This document shows, piece by piece, positions 1 to 12,917 of a DNA stretch of 64,000 bases. How positions within the stretch are numbered: the stretch's first letter is position 1; every line of letters starts with the position of its first letter. The notes beneath the pieces are model-generated. The model was given only the letters and a program-made list of their open reading frames with translations. It had not been told where the DNA came from and searched no databases. The stretch comes from Platynereis dumerilii (lineage: Eukaryota > Annelida > Polychaeta > Phyllodocida > Nereididae). The stretch is from the NCBI GenBank assembly GCA_026936325.1, contig JAPTHN010000012.1, positions 33,490,537-33,554,536 of the forward strand. The letters run 5' to 3'. The position numbers and the translations under genes are program-made.

Positions 1-1855
1 TCAGTCCCTAATTATGATAAAGTAACAAGAAAAAGATCATTTTCAATGTTTCTTAGGTCAAGGAAGTCATTCTGAAGGGTTTCAAAGCCATACATGCAAT
101 ATTTGGTGGGCTAAATCCAAGATGGCTGCCAAAATGGCTGCCCAAATGTCGACAATCTGTATTTTAGCTCCTAATTGTCATGGACTATCAAATAAAAGGT
201 CATTTCCTATGTTTCTTGGGTCAAGGAACTCAAATATGCACCTTTTAAAGCCATAAATATGATATATGATCCAATATATCCATGATGGCCAACAAAATTC
301 GCTGAACATACTTCCTAGAGCTTAGTAAAAACCATGTAACTTCACAAGTTTTGGGCTACAAAAAGTCATTTGGGGTCTTGACAAATCGTATCACCAAGAG
401 AGGAAGAATGAATGATATTAAAGAGTGGATAAAGTGTGAAACTTACCAAAAAGTTGTTGACAAGCCCGGTGCATAGAATTAACAGAATTATGGTGGCGGC
501 CCAATTGTTAATATTTATGGAGTCAAGAAATTTGTGGCTCCCAAACCTAATATTACCTTTGTGACTTTGCCTAAAAATTTTCCTAGGAAAATTGTGTCTC
601 TAATGGAATTTTCAATTGTTTAAAACCTATTTAGCAGACTTTGATAGATATCAGACAAAATCTTATGTGAATACCCCATCTGTTGGGAATATTACATAAC
701 AATTTTTGCAAAAATATAGCCAAACCTTACCTCTAAGTTATTCGGCAAATTCCTGCATGTATTTTTCTCCAGCACATACCTTCTTATTTAATCACAATTG
801 CAAGTGTACTGGCAGCATATCAATGGGGAGGCAGCTGAGGGGAAACTAAGAAGAGGGCAGGTGATAAAGGATGAGTTGGGGAGATTCAAAGGAGATATGC
901 AGTGGAAGATAGACAAATAGACATGAAAAGTGCAGTCCAGTTCCGGGCACTTGACTACAGTGCATGCGCAGGATCTTTTACTCATCCATAGACACTGATA
1001 TAAGGGGCCACCAATTTCATGTCTCACCTGAACGACATCCAGCTGTGATTTTGCTCATGAAAGACCTCGGAAAAATCGGTACCCTACCTTGGGTTCGAAA
1101 TTATATTTACTGAAGTTTTTCAGGATAAGGGAACTAAGGTGGTTACTAAGACATTAAACACCCACTTATGAGCTACTTAGGTACTAACACTAGTAGCCAT
1201 GGCCCCTTAAATGGGTCCTTACAGCACATTTGGCTACTTATGACAACTGTAAGGCGCCAAAGAATCCACTAACAGCCAAACATAGGTACTTATGGGTACT
1301 TATGTTAGTTCCATCCACTTGCAGAGCATGAAGTCTACTAAGAATGTCCCCTTAGAAGGATTACAGAAGTGAGAATGCCTAAGGTGAAAATCCTTTGTTT
1401 GACAAACTTAGCAGATTTCATTTCGCATTGGTTCATCAAGCCCATACTGAGGAAAACACACCAGTTAACTGACTTGCATTGTTTTACCAACACATGCATA
1501 ATCTCGATAGAACTGACAAATCAATAAGCGAAGCAGCAAACCCACGACTGCACAGTTCTGTTGCTGGAACAATGTGATGGAGCATGTTCCATAAATTTTT
1601 CTGTAAGAAAATACCTTGATATACATGCCAAAGTTTCAGATATGTACTATCAAACAGTTTATTGGAAGGATGTTGGATGAGGGGGAGGGGTCTAGACTAA
1701 AACAGATTTTGTTTGATTTCCAGTGCCTCTAAATCAATACTTTTGGTTTGAATTGAATAAAATTATCAATGAGATTGATAACCTTCCAAAACAAAAAAAA
1801 ATTAAATTGTACTGTAAATGCTGCAAGCATTCCAGGATTTACTCAAATTCTCACT

Positions 1856-2791
1856 GGGGGAGATTGGGGCAAGTTGTAACTTTTATAAACCATCGTTAAC
1901 TAAATCAGGCAGATGATTCCCTAATTTGATACATGAAGCTAGTGTTGGAGGTTCGAGACCTGCCTCCATTGATGGTCATATTCTGATGGTGTGGGCCTTG
2001 GCTCAGTCTCAGCTGCACCAGACAAAAATGTCATTTTTAATTGTGAAAATTCTGTACTCAAAATTTATAGATAAAATTTGACATACAATTGGCCAATGCT
2101 GAATTAGCAACATCAATGTCTCCTGCTCCTTATAATTTAACATGTTTAACTGATATGTTGTCAGAATTGGGAGTAACACAATGTAAGTTTAAAAAAAAGG
2201 GATCAACCAACCTGACTAATCCAATGATAAACCTTACGGCAACACAGGGTTCAGATGTGCAACCTAGAACTCTTTGTAAAGGTCCACCATTATCCCTAAT
2301 TGTTGTGTCCCATTGTTTTAATTGCTTTACAATAGTGTTGGGCGGTTGTCATATTTTTTGTTTGGCTCGGCTTTCGGTTGTTTCTGACCCAAAAACCGAG
2401 GTTTTGGTTGCGGTTTCTGTTGCAGACGAATCCACCTGGTCCGTAATGTGCCCGACACGATTTTGCGATCCGCGGTTCAGCACCCGGTCCGCAAAATCGT
2501 TTTTCGGACCGGAAATTCAATGCATAAACATGGCACTCGTCTGGGAGAGTGAACAGATTGACATTTTGTAGATTACTTCGTTGTTTTCCCAATAAACTTA
2601 TGTATTATAATAACCGAAACACTTGGTTGTAAGATTTAACTTTGGTTAGAGTTTCAGTTGAAGTGGAGAAACCTAAACCGACCGAATCGAAATTACGGGA
2701 ACCGGCACAACACTACTTCATAAAGTAAGTTTTTTAAAATAGAAAATTACCCTAAGGCAAAGATGACACAACTTACCGAAGTCTCCCCTAC
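1856..2791. mobile_element. GGGGTAAGTTGT-family element, copy 1
   Basis: The left end GGGGGAGATTGGGGCAAGTTG and right end CACAACTTACCGAAGTCTCC are imperfect inverted repeats. The same terminal motif bounds the element at 56921-58943. It carries the hAT-like element 2333-2715. No gene. Confidence 0.6.
2333..2715. mobile_element. 383-bp hAT-like element
   Basis: Ends TAGTGTTGGGCGGT and CCGGCACAACACTA, flanked by CTTTACAA / CTTCATAA (6 of 8 match). It is nested inside the element at 1856-2791. Overlapping open frames on both strands here are by-products of its composition. Confidence 0.65.
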
Positions 2792-4196
2792 TTTTTTTTT
2801 TCAGTAAAAATTTGAATAATACACAACTGCACATGTACCAGGCCCCACTGACAGATGTTGAAATATCCGTTCCAAAATATTTATGTTAATGTACATGTTT
2901 GAAGAAGGAGGATGCATACACCAAATTCATGGTGTTAACAGAAGGCCTCGGTTTAACAATGCATATTTTATGGTCTTATATGTATCAATTACTGTTGATT
3001 TTATGCGTAATTTAAAAGCTTTGCCGAAGGTTTAAATACATATATTTGCTGTAAACCTTGTCATATAGCATTGTGGGTTTGCTCAAGCACAGTCTATGCT
3101 TGCACACAATCTGGTCTTTGTTTATTTCACACATTAGGATATTGATATCTAATCTCAATATTATGACAAACACAGAAACTTCGCAATGAAATTATATAAA
3201 ACTGAGTAAAACAGTTCTGTAATCCCTCTAAGGAACCTCCACCAAGCATAAGGGGCCTTAGTGTCTTAGTAGCCAGCTAAGTTCCCTTATCCTGAAAAAC
3301 TTCAGTAAAGACCTTTAGACACTCACCCAGCTGCCTGATGAGGAGACATAGGTACTGTAATCAAACTGGAATGAAAGTGGCAAGGGGACAAGTACACATT
3401 TAGATGGGGGGGGGGTGGGAGTAAACCACAAAGACGGAAGGGAAGAGGTACAGAAAGAGGCTCTGAGAATAAATGGAGGAAAGAAGTATGAAGAGGGGGG
3501 CGGTTGGAAATGAGGTTTCGCCATTGCAGCACAGCGCCTATAGATACGGAGTAGATAGGACTAGTATCTATGAATCAGCAGAAACGATATATTGAAGAAG
3601 AAGGCCAATGGCAGGTTGAGTCATGTGGAATGAAAGAAGGGCACTGATCAATGAGGGAGGCAGGGACGTCAGTTTCATTTAAAGTGTTGGGGCAAATTGG
3701 GCTGAAGCCTTTACAGAAAGGTGTCCCGTGGAATCCTCAACATTTTTCAAATTGAAACATATGGTTTGGTGAAAAAGTGGTGGGCAAATGCCCCACCAGC
3801 CCCACGTACACTGATGCCACTGGAGGCAGGCAGGGAGGGATATAGAGGAGGAAATACGGAAGGAGCTAAGAAAGAAAAATATATAATTAGAAGTGGCATG
3901 CATGGGGGAGGAAAGAAAGGAACTAACGTAAAAGACTAAATGGTTGGTTATGGAGGCAGGCCAGAAGAGAGGAGACTGGACAGGAAGTTGAACAACTGAC
4001 TGGAGACTGGGAGAAAAGATGCACTTGTGATATTTGATGCTGATGCAAGTGCAGGGCTATAGGTTTTCTCAGCTTCAGGACATGGAACTCCTCCCATCAA
4101 TAGTAAAGCCCCAGGGGGTTCTATCACAGTTTTAAAGTTTACCCTCACCTTGACCCATTGGCCTGTTGAATAGTAATATCAATGATCAATAATGTG

Positions 4197-4273
4197 CCAT
4201 CCAGGGTTTGAACCCATAGTTTTTTATACATGGCAAGCAGCCTCTTTTTAAACTGAGACATTCAACTCCTCTG
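4197..4273 (-). repeat. tRNA-like SINE head
   Basis: On the minus strand TGTCTCAGTTTAAAAAGAGG and GGGTTCAAACCCTGGATGG resemble A and B boxes. It lies just before the LINE fragment and is not a functional tRNA. Confidence 0.4.
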
Positions 4274-4349
4274 GTAGGAACTGGGACGATTGAGGCAAAT
4301 ATTTACGACAGAGATGTGGGGGTATGGAGGGATTGGGAAGAGGGAAAAT

Positions 4350-5636
4350 GGGAAACACTCATTCATCCTCCTTGATCTGTCTGCTGCCTTCGATACAATC
4401 CATCGCGTTGTATTGTTAAGAACACTAAGGATGGAATTTGGAATAACTGGAAAAGCATTGGCATGGTTTCGCTCCTATCTGACAGAGCGCCATCAGTCTG
4501 TCAAAATTGGAAACATCATCTCCACTCAGAGGAATCTTCACTGTGGTGTCCCTCAGGGCTCCGTTTTGGGACCGAAGCTGTTCTCCCTCTACACACAACC
4601 TCTACAGAAGGTTATTCAGTCGAGTGGCATGTCATTCCACCTCTACGCTGATGACACACAGCTTTATATGTCCTTTAGCCCCAAGTGTGCCTCTTCAATC
4701 AACTCCAAGCTGCGGACTGTTGACTCATGCACTGCCAGTGTTGGCGTGTGGATGAGATCACATTTTTTGAAATTGAATAATGATAAGACTGAGATCCTTG
4801 TCATCACCAGACCATCGCTGAATTCGCACAACATAACATCAATGAACATCTGTGGCTCGGACATATACATCAGCACCACTGTCAAAGATCTTGCAGTACA
4901 CTATGATTCTATGTTGAAAATGGAATCTCATGTAAAATCTATTTGTAAAAAGGCATTTTACCAATCCATTTGATCCATAAAGTGCAAAAATACATCACTG
5001 AAAATGCAGCTCGTACGCTTGTCCAAGCTAATGTGACCACGCTCCTGGATTATTGTAACAGCTTACTTGTAGGTCTGCCCAAGACCCTTCTAGATCTACT
5101 TCAGTGAGTCCAAAATTGTGCTGCCCGTGTCATCAAGCGTGTACCTAAACATGCTCACATCTCCCCTGATCTTAAAGACCTTCACTGGCTTCCCATCAAG
5201 TTTCGTATTGACTACAAGGTTACTATGCTAACATTCAAAGCTTTAAATGGTCTCACACCATCATACATCATGGACCGATTGACAAGCTACAACCCTGGAT
5301 GTGCATTGCGTTCCAGCAATGATAATCTTCTGTCTGTCACTCAGGCTAGGTACTCAGCATATGGAGATTGCTCTTTTCAAGTTGCTGCCCCTAAACTCTG
5401 GAATGGTCTACCTCCACCAATGAGAAAAATTTCCTCCATTGATGTTTTTAAAAAGACTTTAAAGTCTTATCTCTTCACTCTCGCTTTTAATGACTCTTGA
5501 TATTTTATTATACATTTTATAGATTTACATATTATATTCTACACATATTTTATTTTATACCTTGTAAAGTGCATCAGCATTCTGTTGATTATAATGTACT
5601 TGAACATGTAATAAATAATAAAAATAATAAAAGGTA
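4350..5636 (+). mobile_element. CR1/L2-like LINE fragment, reverse transcriptase 3' half
   Basis: The translated product shows non-LTR reverse transcriptase motifs: LLDLSAAFDTI (motif A), GVPQGSVLGP (motif B) and YADDTQLY (motif C). After about residue 227 the frame breaks near 4970 and resumes as ENAARTLVQA, LLDYCNSLLVGLPK, a TGA near 5106, then DLHWLPIKFRIDYKV and WNGLPPPMRK to a stop at 5498. The endonuclease half is missing (5' truncation). The tail is AATAATAAAAATAATAAAA. It is an inactive copy inserted in the long inverted-repeat element. The clade is my reading of the motif style. Confidence 0.85.
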
Positions 5637-5739
5637 GATAGTTAAAGTGGCACTTCGACTAGTCGCAGATGCCAGGTTGTACCAGGTAGCCAGTTTAAGT
5701 AGCTATCTTCCACTAAGTTTCAAGTACCTGCCAGGTTAG

Positions 5740-5960
5740 TAGCTTTGCCAGTTCGAGTCCCAGCCATGATGACATAGGGCAACTCAGCAGATCCCCTCTG
5801 TAGCTCTTTACTTCACCAAGATGTAAATGAGTACTTGCCTGGAGGCAGTGATCACAATTGTAGAGTGACATCGTGTCCAATGGAAACGGCTGACTGGTTG
5901 TACTCCCAGGGGAGTTGAGCAAGGCTCATATTTGAACAGGCCTGCCAAAGTTTTTAAAAG
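5740..5960 (+). repeat. Possible tRNA-like SINE
   Basis: GCCAGTTCGAGTCCCAGCC is B-box-like and is followed by a TAGGGCAACTC body, typical of invertebrate tRNA SINEs. The limits are unclear. No gene. Confidence 0.35.
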
Positions 5961-6095
5961 GGCAATATGTAATTGTGTTTTGAAGTCCGTTGAGGTAGAC
6001 TTTGTCTGTGAGATGGAAAAACTTCAGCTTCCCTTTGGGATGCCCAAGACAGAAATGTCACATTGATGTGGTCTGTCAATTTTTGATGACCATGG

Positions 6096-6429
6096 CAGGG
6101 GTGTATTTATCTCAGAAACTGTGGGAGGGACACCCAGTGACTCAGAGTTGGTCGCAGCATATAATATGGGAAGAAACGAAGTCAGTTATTTTTACGTCAA
6201 TGAATTACAAACTCTTATATTGCATGATAACATGCGCAAGCAGAAAGGAGGGGACCAAGTCTCTTAAATGCTCCCTACCAAATTGAGCCTGAAGGCCATG
6301 ATTATGAACACATTTTGCTCTCACACAAAAAAAAGTGGGAGGTACATTTAACACTATATCCACCGGGATCAAAAATGTGGGGGGGGGGTATGTCCTGCCC
6401 CCCCTGTCCCCTACCAAATTATGCCCCTG
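6096..6429. mobile_element. 334-bp hAT-like element
   Basis: Ends CAGGGGTGTATTT and AAATTATGCCCCTG, flanked by GACCATGG / GACCACAG (6 of 8 match). It contains a G-run and C-rich stretch near 6380-6410. Old by its diverged flanks. Confidence 0.6.
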
Positions 6430-7582
6430 GACCACAGCATCAATTGGGGAGGTCTCACTGAGCAACAATTCAAAGTTTCCTTGTATTTGTACTGTTGTGA
6501 GATCTTTAGCAGACCAGCACTGAACATCACTGGCAGAACTCTGTGAAACTGATCCTGACAGACATGACAAAGTTGGTGGCCAAATCTGATGATGTGTTTA
6601 CCAACACTACAGAAACTATTTTATTTTGGAGATAACTGTACATTGTGTAATCAGTGTACATTCAAAATTATAAATTCCTACCAATGTTTATATTTCACAC
6701 AACCTTTTTTGCTAATTTATTTTATATCTCAACATCTGAAAAACAACTATCATTGCAGCCGTCATGCATCATCTTCAGTTCTAACATCTGGCTAATTTTT
6801 CTCTGCATCTATCAAGTATACCTTGTCCTTTTTATGGTGGAAATATTGTGTACTACAAATTTGCAAAATAGTGTGAATTTGTCCATATAGATAATTTCTA
6901 ATGTACCAAAGTCTACTGAATGAGTTCAAAATCTTTGTCAACCTGTTTTTGGACAAAATTTTTTGTTCGACTTTAGGCAAAGTTGTTAATGATATGAGGT
7001 TCGGGGGCCATTCTGGGTGCCTTAGATTTCTTGACACCATAAATATTAGCAATTGGGCTGCCATCATAATTGTCTCAAACAAGCTTATAAACAACTTCTT
7101 TATACTTTAACCACACTTTAATATCATTCATTCTTCCTCTATTGGTGATATGATTCATCAAGATCCCAAAGACGGCAAAAAACCTGAGAAGTTACATGAT
7201 TTTTACTAAGCATTTGGTCATATGCTCAGCCAGTTTTGTTGGCCATCATGGATATATTGGATCATATATCATATTTATGGTTCTAAAAGGTACATAAATG
7301 AGTTCCTTGACCCAAGAAACATAGAAAAGGACCTTTTATTTGTTTATCTATGACAATTAGGGGCTGATATAGAAGTTGTCAACATTTTGGCAGCCATTTT
7401 CTTCTTCTTCTTCTTAGTGGATACTCGATCAACATCAAGACTTGATGGCGGCCATCTTGGATTTAGCCCACCAAATATTGTATGTATGGCTTTGAAACCC
7501 TTCAGAATGACTTTCTTGACCTAAGAAACATTGAAAATGATCTTTTTCTTGTTACTTTATCTTAATTAGGGACTGAAATATG

Positions 7583-10500
7583 AGAAAAAGCAGATTTGTC
7601 TGTGATTTTGGCGGCCATTTTGAAAATACCCCCACAGGAGGGGTAAAAATGGCGGGAAAATTCGTCCCCCGTAATATTTTGTTATTAGATGCCCATTGAC
7701 CCCAAATCTGCGAAAAAATCAATTTTAGCAAACAAATCCTACGGAATTACACAATAGACTGCACTATTAGCTAAGGTGCCAAGCACGCTACCACGGAGCT
7801 TTTTAAAAAACCTCCCAACGGGCCACTATTAGTTTGTGGAAAATTCATACAGAAACGAAACTTCATTTTTCAGAATAGGCCTATAAGCAAGGTGTGGAAT
7901 GACCCAGCTTTCAAAATATGGTTACCATAAGTCAAGTTATTAATAAGTGTATATTATTACATGGATTGTTTTGCATTGACCACGAAGATCCCATGCGCTT
8001 GGTACTGGTAAGATAATATATTGACCCTCGTATTCTCCCTGCCTGCCTGGGCCGCTACCATGGTTGACATTTTTAGCAAACTGTATTGTGACGTCACCAG
8101 CAGTGCTGATGATGTCACAATCCAAACAATGGGACTATGATGTCATGCCCATTGTCACAGGTTGTAATTGCAGGAGCTGGTGATCTTTTGTAACTGATTT
8201 GTTTTGGTGAATCAGGTGATAAAAACAAAACCACTCCTTGACATTATTGCTGAACATTATGTGATAATATTGGTGTCGTTCTCACCATTTGGGCCATAAA
8301 TCTTAGGCCAACACTGACTCGTGCCTGTCCACATATCAGTGGACAAGCACTCAGTGAGTGACGTCACACAGCGTTTGTGAATGAACGGATGTTGATTACA
8401 TTGTTTTCTCGACCAATCAAATTTGAAAGATCGGTACTAGCTACCTAAGGTTATGAAATGCCTTGGATCCCAGATTAGGCCAACATGCTGTTTGTAAATT
8501 AACATAACAGGGCTCAGGAGGTAACATCATCTGAGTAAAATAACAATGTCTTTTGAGGGACAATAACTTGTATTTCCCCGAAATGATGTTGTTATTTCCC
8601 TGGGAATTTTTAGTGTTATTGGGGCCAATACATTGCTAGTCATGGAATAATTGTGACTACAGCATGCGTTAGCACACAGACTTCGGTGCAGGACTGCAAT
8701 AGCTTTAAGATTATTAAAATGAAGTTAAAAACAATACATCTAATTTTCAATCTCATTTGGAGTCAGTTATTTGATATATATCGATTTTTTCATTGCTTTT
8801 CAGAAAACCAACGGAAATCAGCCTGTGTCAACTTGAAAGAAATATTTCCGAACAAAGCATGACGTAGTCGCAACACACTCTCAAAGATGCACATCAAACA
8901 GGAGACTTCGACACTCCAAATTGAAACCCTTATAAATATATTCAAAGTTGTGCTAACTCATATATATCTGAGGATCAAATATTATTCAGATTAGAAAATA
9001 TATATAATGTATATATGTCATAATTCTATTGTTATTATTGCAATGTTCTTTCCTTCCTCAAAAATATAATATGTCAAATATATATGTTACTGAAACTGCA
9101 GAATGTGTTTCATTAATTTTATTATTACGCTGGGTTCCCCCAGGGTAACTTTATCTGAAAAACCAGTCTGAGAGATTTTTGAAAAAAAGTTTTCCCGGCC
9201 TTAATACAGGCGTGGATGTGGTCAAGTGGGTCTTTTTGTGTTTATATAGAGATGAACTAAAATGTGTTGTGGAATTGGGGATAGTTTGTTGTGGTTTTTT
9301 TTTTAAATTAAAAATAATAATTTTTTTTAAATTTTAATTTAATTTTTTTTTTTAATTTTGTTTTTTGTGTCATAGATCGTTTTAGTCTTGAGGGCTGTTT
9401 TCAACCAGACTTTGCATTATAATATCGCCCACATGACGATCGTCTATGCGTTTCAAGGAAGGCCCATAATGCATTTGGCAAATGCTTTTTGCAGTACATC
9501 TATTCTTAGAAGCAGTTTGATAATGCTAATTGCAATTCTGCAAATTCAAAAGCCTTTTTTCACCCTCAGTTTACCAAATTGTCATTGAGAAACAGCACTT
9601 GCAGTCAATCCGACAGGTGTCCAAGCTGATTGAACTTCGCAGTGCAGTGCTACTTTGATCTTGTATCCATGGTTGTTATGCTTAATTGCTAATTCCCAAC
9701 AGAACCCAGGGTTTGAATCCTCGGATTCTTGTCAATTACCATAGTCCCTGTTCCCATCACTTATGAATTCCCTTATTATATAAAAGTGTTTGTATAATTT
9801 TAATTTTATAGTCACATGACTCACATAACTTTAAATATTTTTCTGGCTTTGACCCTTGCAGCGTCAACATCTGAGAGTAGCAAAGTTGACAATGACCAAC
9901 AGCTACAGAAAAAAAACCAGTTTGTTGGACAATTTCTGGAATTAAACCCAGGTAGGCGTAAACTATAAAGCTAATTAAAGAGAACGGAAGTTTATTGTAC
10001 CAGGTATTGGCATAGAAGCTATTACAGTTTGTGTCCTATAGAATAACACGTCCTAGAGAAAAATTCACATTCAGGCTCAGTGTCTACAAAATTTTATGAA
10101 ATCGGCTCAGCGTAAATGATTTCTGGAGATCTCTCGTGTTGTATCATATCAAATATATTGATATGGTAAGACTATTGTATCCTGTTTTTTTTTCATGTCA
10201 GGTTATTGGTTTGGATATGATGTTTTTTTTAATATTCAGTTTTCAAGACTGCGGCTTTCTTAAGGAATGGCATTATGCCATTTGAACAAAGGAATTTCTT
10301 TAAAAAATTAATGCCATGACTTTATTGCATGTTTTTTTTTATTGCTGGAACTTATAGATGCAAAATTGTGGAAGTTTATGACTTTTAGACCACTTTCTCA
10401 AGAGAGTGATATGAGTTTGTAATTGCATATGAAACTATTTTTCAGATAAATAAAAATAGTGCCAACAGGATGGTAATTATTGATAAATATAACCTTTTGG

Positions 10501-10820
10501 TATACATGTAAGAGTTGAAAATTTATCTTATTAAAGTGCTGAACCTTTGATCTTCAGCTTGTGAATATCATCAAAACTCTCACTTGCAAGTGGATACTGT
10601 GTTGATTGTTGAATCATAGGGAAAAGAATGCCAGAAAATGCACTTCGTTGACTTTGCATGTGATTTTCATGGAGTATTGAGATTTTTTGATAAAGTGTTG
10701 TCAGTCATTAATACACATTCTTGGAAAATGGCGATTGTCATGTTTCCTATTTTGAAGCATGGAATATAATATTGCTGATGTATATCTGATTGGCTATGGA
10801 TCTTCCATGGCTATATCTAT
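7583..10820. other. No gene seen
   Basis: AT-rich sequence with homopolymer-rich DNA at 9290-9365 (A/T runs). The reading frames are short and lack domain sense or splice-supported continuation. A GGGTTTGAATCC box at 9710 may be SINE debris. Confidence 0.6.
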
Positions 10821-11189
10821 TAGGGGTCTACACCGGTTCGATAAATACCGGCCGTACCGGTACAGTCTGGTCGGTTCCCGAACCGGTTTTCAAAGCAGCA
10901 CTTTCGGTTCGGTTCAATAAGGCTATATCCAGCTCAAAAAGTTGTTTTATTGCCGAGATTTGACAGAAAATGTCCACAAAATCATGAAATTAACTCGAGC
11001 ACGGCGTCATCTTGACGCCCGCTCTGATGCGAGATGCGACTTTCCGGGCCAAAAATTCGGTTTGCCGGGTTGCGTATTTCTAAAATGCGGATCGGCCCGA
11101 ATTTGCGGACCGACGGTACGAATCATGTATCGTTCAAGTGTATTGATGATACGTATCGTATCGAATGTCAGCAACGATATAGAGCCCTA
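10821..11189. mobile_element. 369-bp hAT-like MITE
   Basis: Ends TAGGGGTCTA and GAGCCCTA, flanked by ATATCTAT / ATATCTAC (7 of 8 match). The interior is rich in ACCGGTTCGG-like segments. The open frames inside are chance. Confidence 0.72.
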
Positions 11190-11847
11190 ATATCTACAGA
11201 TCGGTCACTGCATTTTTGCAAGTCTATTTTCTGTGCTAACAGTATTTTTATTAATTCTCAAAAAATTTCTTATTCTTTACTGCATGGTTCATCTTCGTAA
11301 ACCCCTGCGCCATAATGATTCAAAACTAGTTAAACAATTGTGTAGGCCTATGTATTATTTTCATCGCCGAGGCGCAGCCGAGAGATTAAAAGATTATTAC
11401 TTTATGATATCATATATCAAGACTATGTTAAAATTTACCTCTCGGCCCTCTACACTAGACATTGTCTACATAATTATATTAGAGCATAATATGATTTGAT
11501 TGATTGACTAGGGATTAAATTAGAGTGACTTTATTTGGGATAGCCAAAATCTGGAAATGCTGTGATTTGTTGGATTAAGTTCCAAGGGTGTTGTTAATGT
11601 TTTCTTTTTTTGTCAGCTTGATAATTAAAATAACTGATAGTTTGTATGATTATATTAAGTCCCAGAATGCATCAATAAGGTCAATTTAATAAACAAAGTA
11701 CCATTTTGAAGCAATGTTCTATTGGAGCACTGAATGACAAATTGATGGATTCAGAAGTATTACAGTGGTATTGCAACACGGATTCTGATGGATACAATAC
11801 CCTACAACTTTTCAAGAAGGTAGGGGATTTTTTTATAGCTTGACACC

Positions 11848-12917
11848 CAGGGCCGGATTACCCATAGGGCACAGTGGGCACTGTGCCCAGGGCCTCACAT
11901 GGAAAGGGGGGCCTCACAAAAAAAAGGGGAAAAAGCTTGAAAGTCAAGAACAAAAATGCACACACTTTTCCGAAGACATACCGCATCACACCACAAAGCC
12001 TTGGTGATTATGAATATAGACCGCATTCATTATATTATTCTTAATGTGTGATAGAGGCCCATCTCAGATAGAAGCCCTGGTTAGGCACTTTTCCCAATAA
12101 ATAGGGGCCTCCTTAAAAATGGTGTCCATTATTAAGGAACTTGCCTTAAATGCAGGAGGAGTATTGCCTGTTATATGTCAAGATCTTAAATTTTTTGTAA
12201 ATCTCGGCCCACCTCAATTACATTACAGACCCACCTCAAATTGTTGCCCTCCTAGAAACCAACATGAATATGGCATTCATATTCTATTCTTATAGAGGTT
12301 CTTATAGTATATATTTTGCAGAAAGTTTGAGCCAGCAAAAACTCGCGATTTAAGTTGGACCAAATTTTTTCTTTCATATTTTTAGACTGCAATCGTTTAT
12401 ACAGGAAAATAGAGTGTGAAATGGTATTCAGTAGGTCTTAAAATTGCATTATGGTAGACTCAGTAGTCACAAAAAAACATAGGCCTACATTTGATTGTTA
12501 GAATACATTTGTGAAACATATTCAGGCTTAAACTAAAAAATCATCTCCGGTGATCAACCATTTCTTTAAAAGGCCTGTTTCACATGTGAATCAACTTTGA
12601 AACCTACTTTTGTAATCTGTAACCACTTACCACAAATGGATTTGTAATACAGTAACTGAAAATAAGCCTGTTGGTTGTTATATTTTGGGTTTTGTCTAAT
12701 CGGCTATAATTGTCTTTGGATAATGGGTAGCCTACTGGTTGAACAATTTTCATGACCATGAAAATGTGTCTATGTTGGCAATCTCAGAAAAATTATATAT
12801 ATTTCCAAATTCTTGCACGAGGCATATATGTACACATTGTAATTTTACATCACAAATAGACGGGGGCCTCAGAGCCTGATTGTGCCCAGGGCCTCCCAGA
12901 CCCTTAATCAGGCCCTG
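11848..12917. mobile_element. Possible 1.07-kb hAT-like element
   Basis: Ends CAGGGCCGGATTA and TTAATCAGGCCCTG are imperfect inverted repeats, and GTGCCCAGGGCCTC occurs just inside each end. No target duplication is seen, so the limits are uncertain. No gene inside. Confidence 0.6.

Larger units (their letters stand above)
1110..3305. mobile_element. 2.2-kb inverted-end element, TA-flanked
   Basis: Ends CTGAAGTTTTTCAGGATAAG and its reverse complement at 3286-3305, with about 50 bp of inverted similarity, flanked by TA. No target duplication longer than TA. No coding sequence recognised; it is host to the element at 1856-2791. Confidence 0.75.
1..7582. mobile_element. Long inverted-repeat element or foldback, left end cut by the window
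   Basis: The first ~645 bases reappear inverted at about 6905-7582 with many substitutions and a 45-bp CTT-rich insertion near 7400. Shared landmarks are AATGTTTCTTAGGTCAAGGA, GATATATGATCCAATATATCC and GAATGATATTAAAG. The arms are themselves built of ~165-bp subrepeats (CCTAATT..GTTTCTTGGGTCAAGGA..ATGGCTGCC), like the array at 59.8-62.9 kb. Homology continues beyond 7582 as a third subrepeat, so the left arm probably starts outside the window. No transposase is recognised; nested elements and a LINE fill the middle. Confidence 0.75.

Noticed and set aside
2089-2592. Overlapping 160- and 98-codon open frames on opposite strands
   Set aside because: They lie in a GC-richer hAT-like element with inverted ends; no motif.
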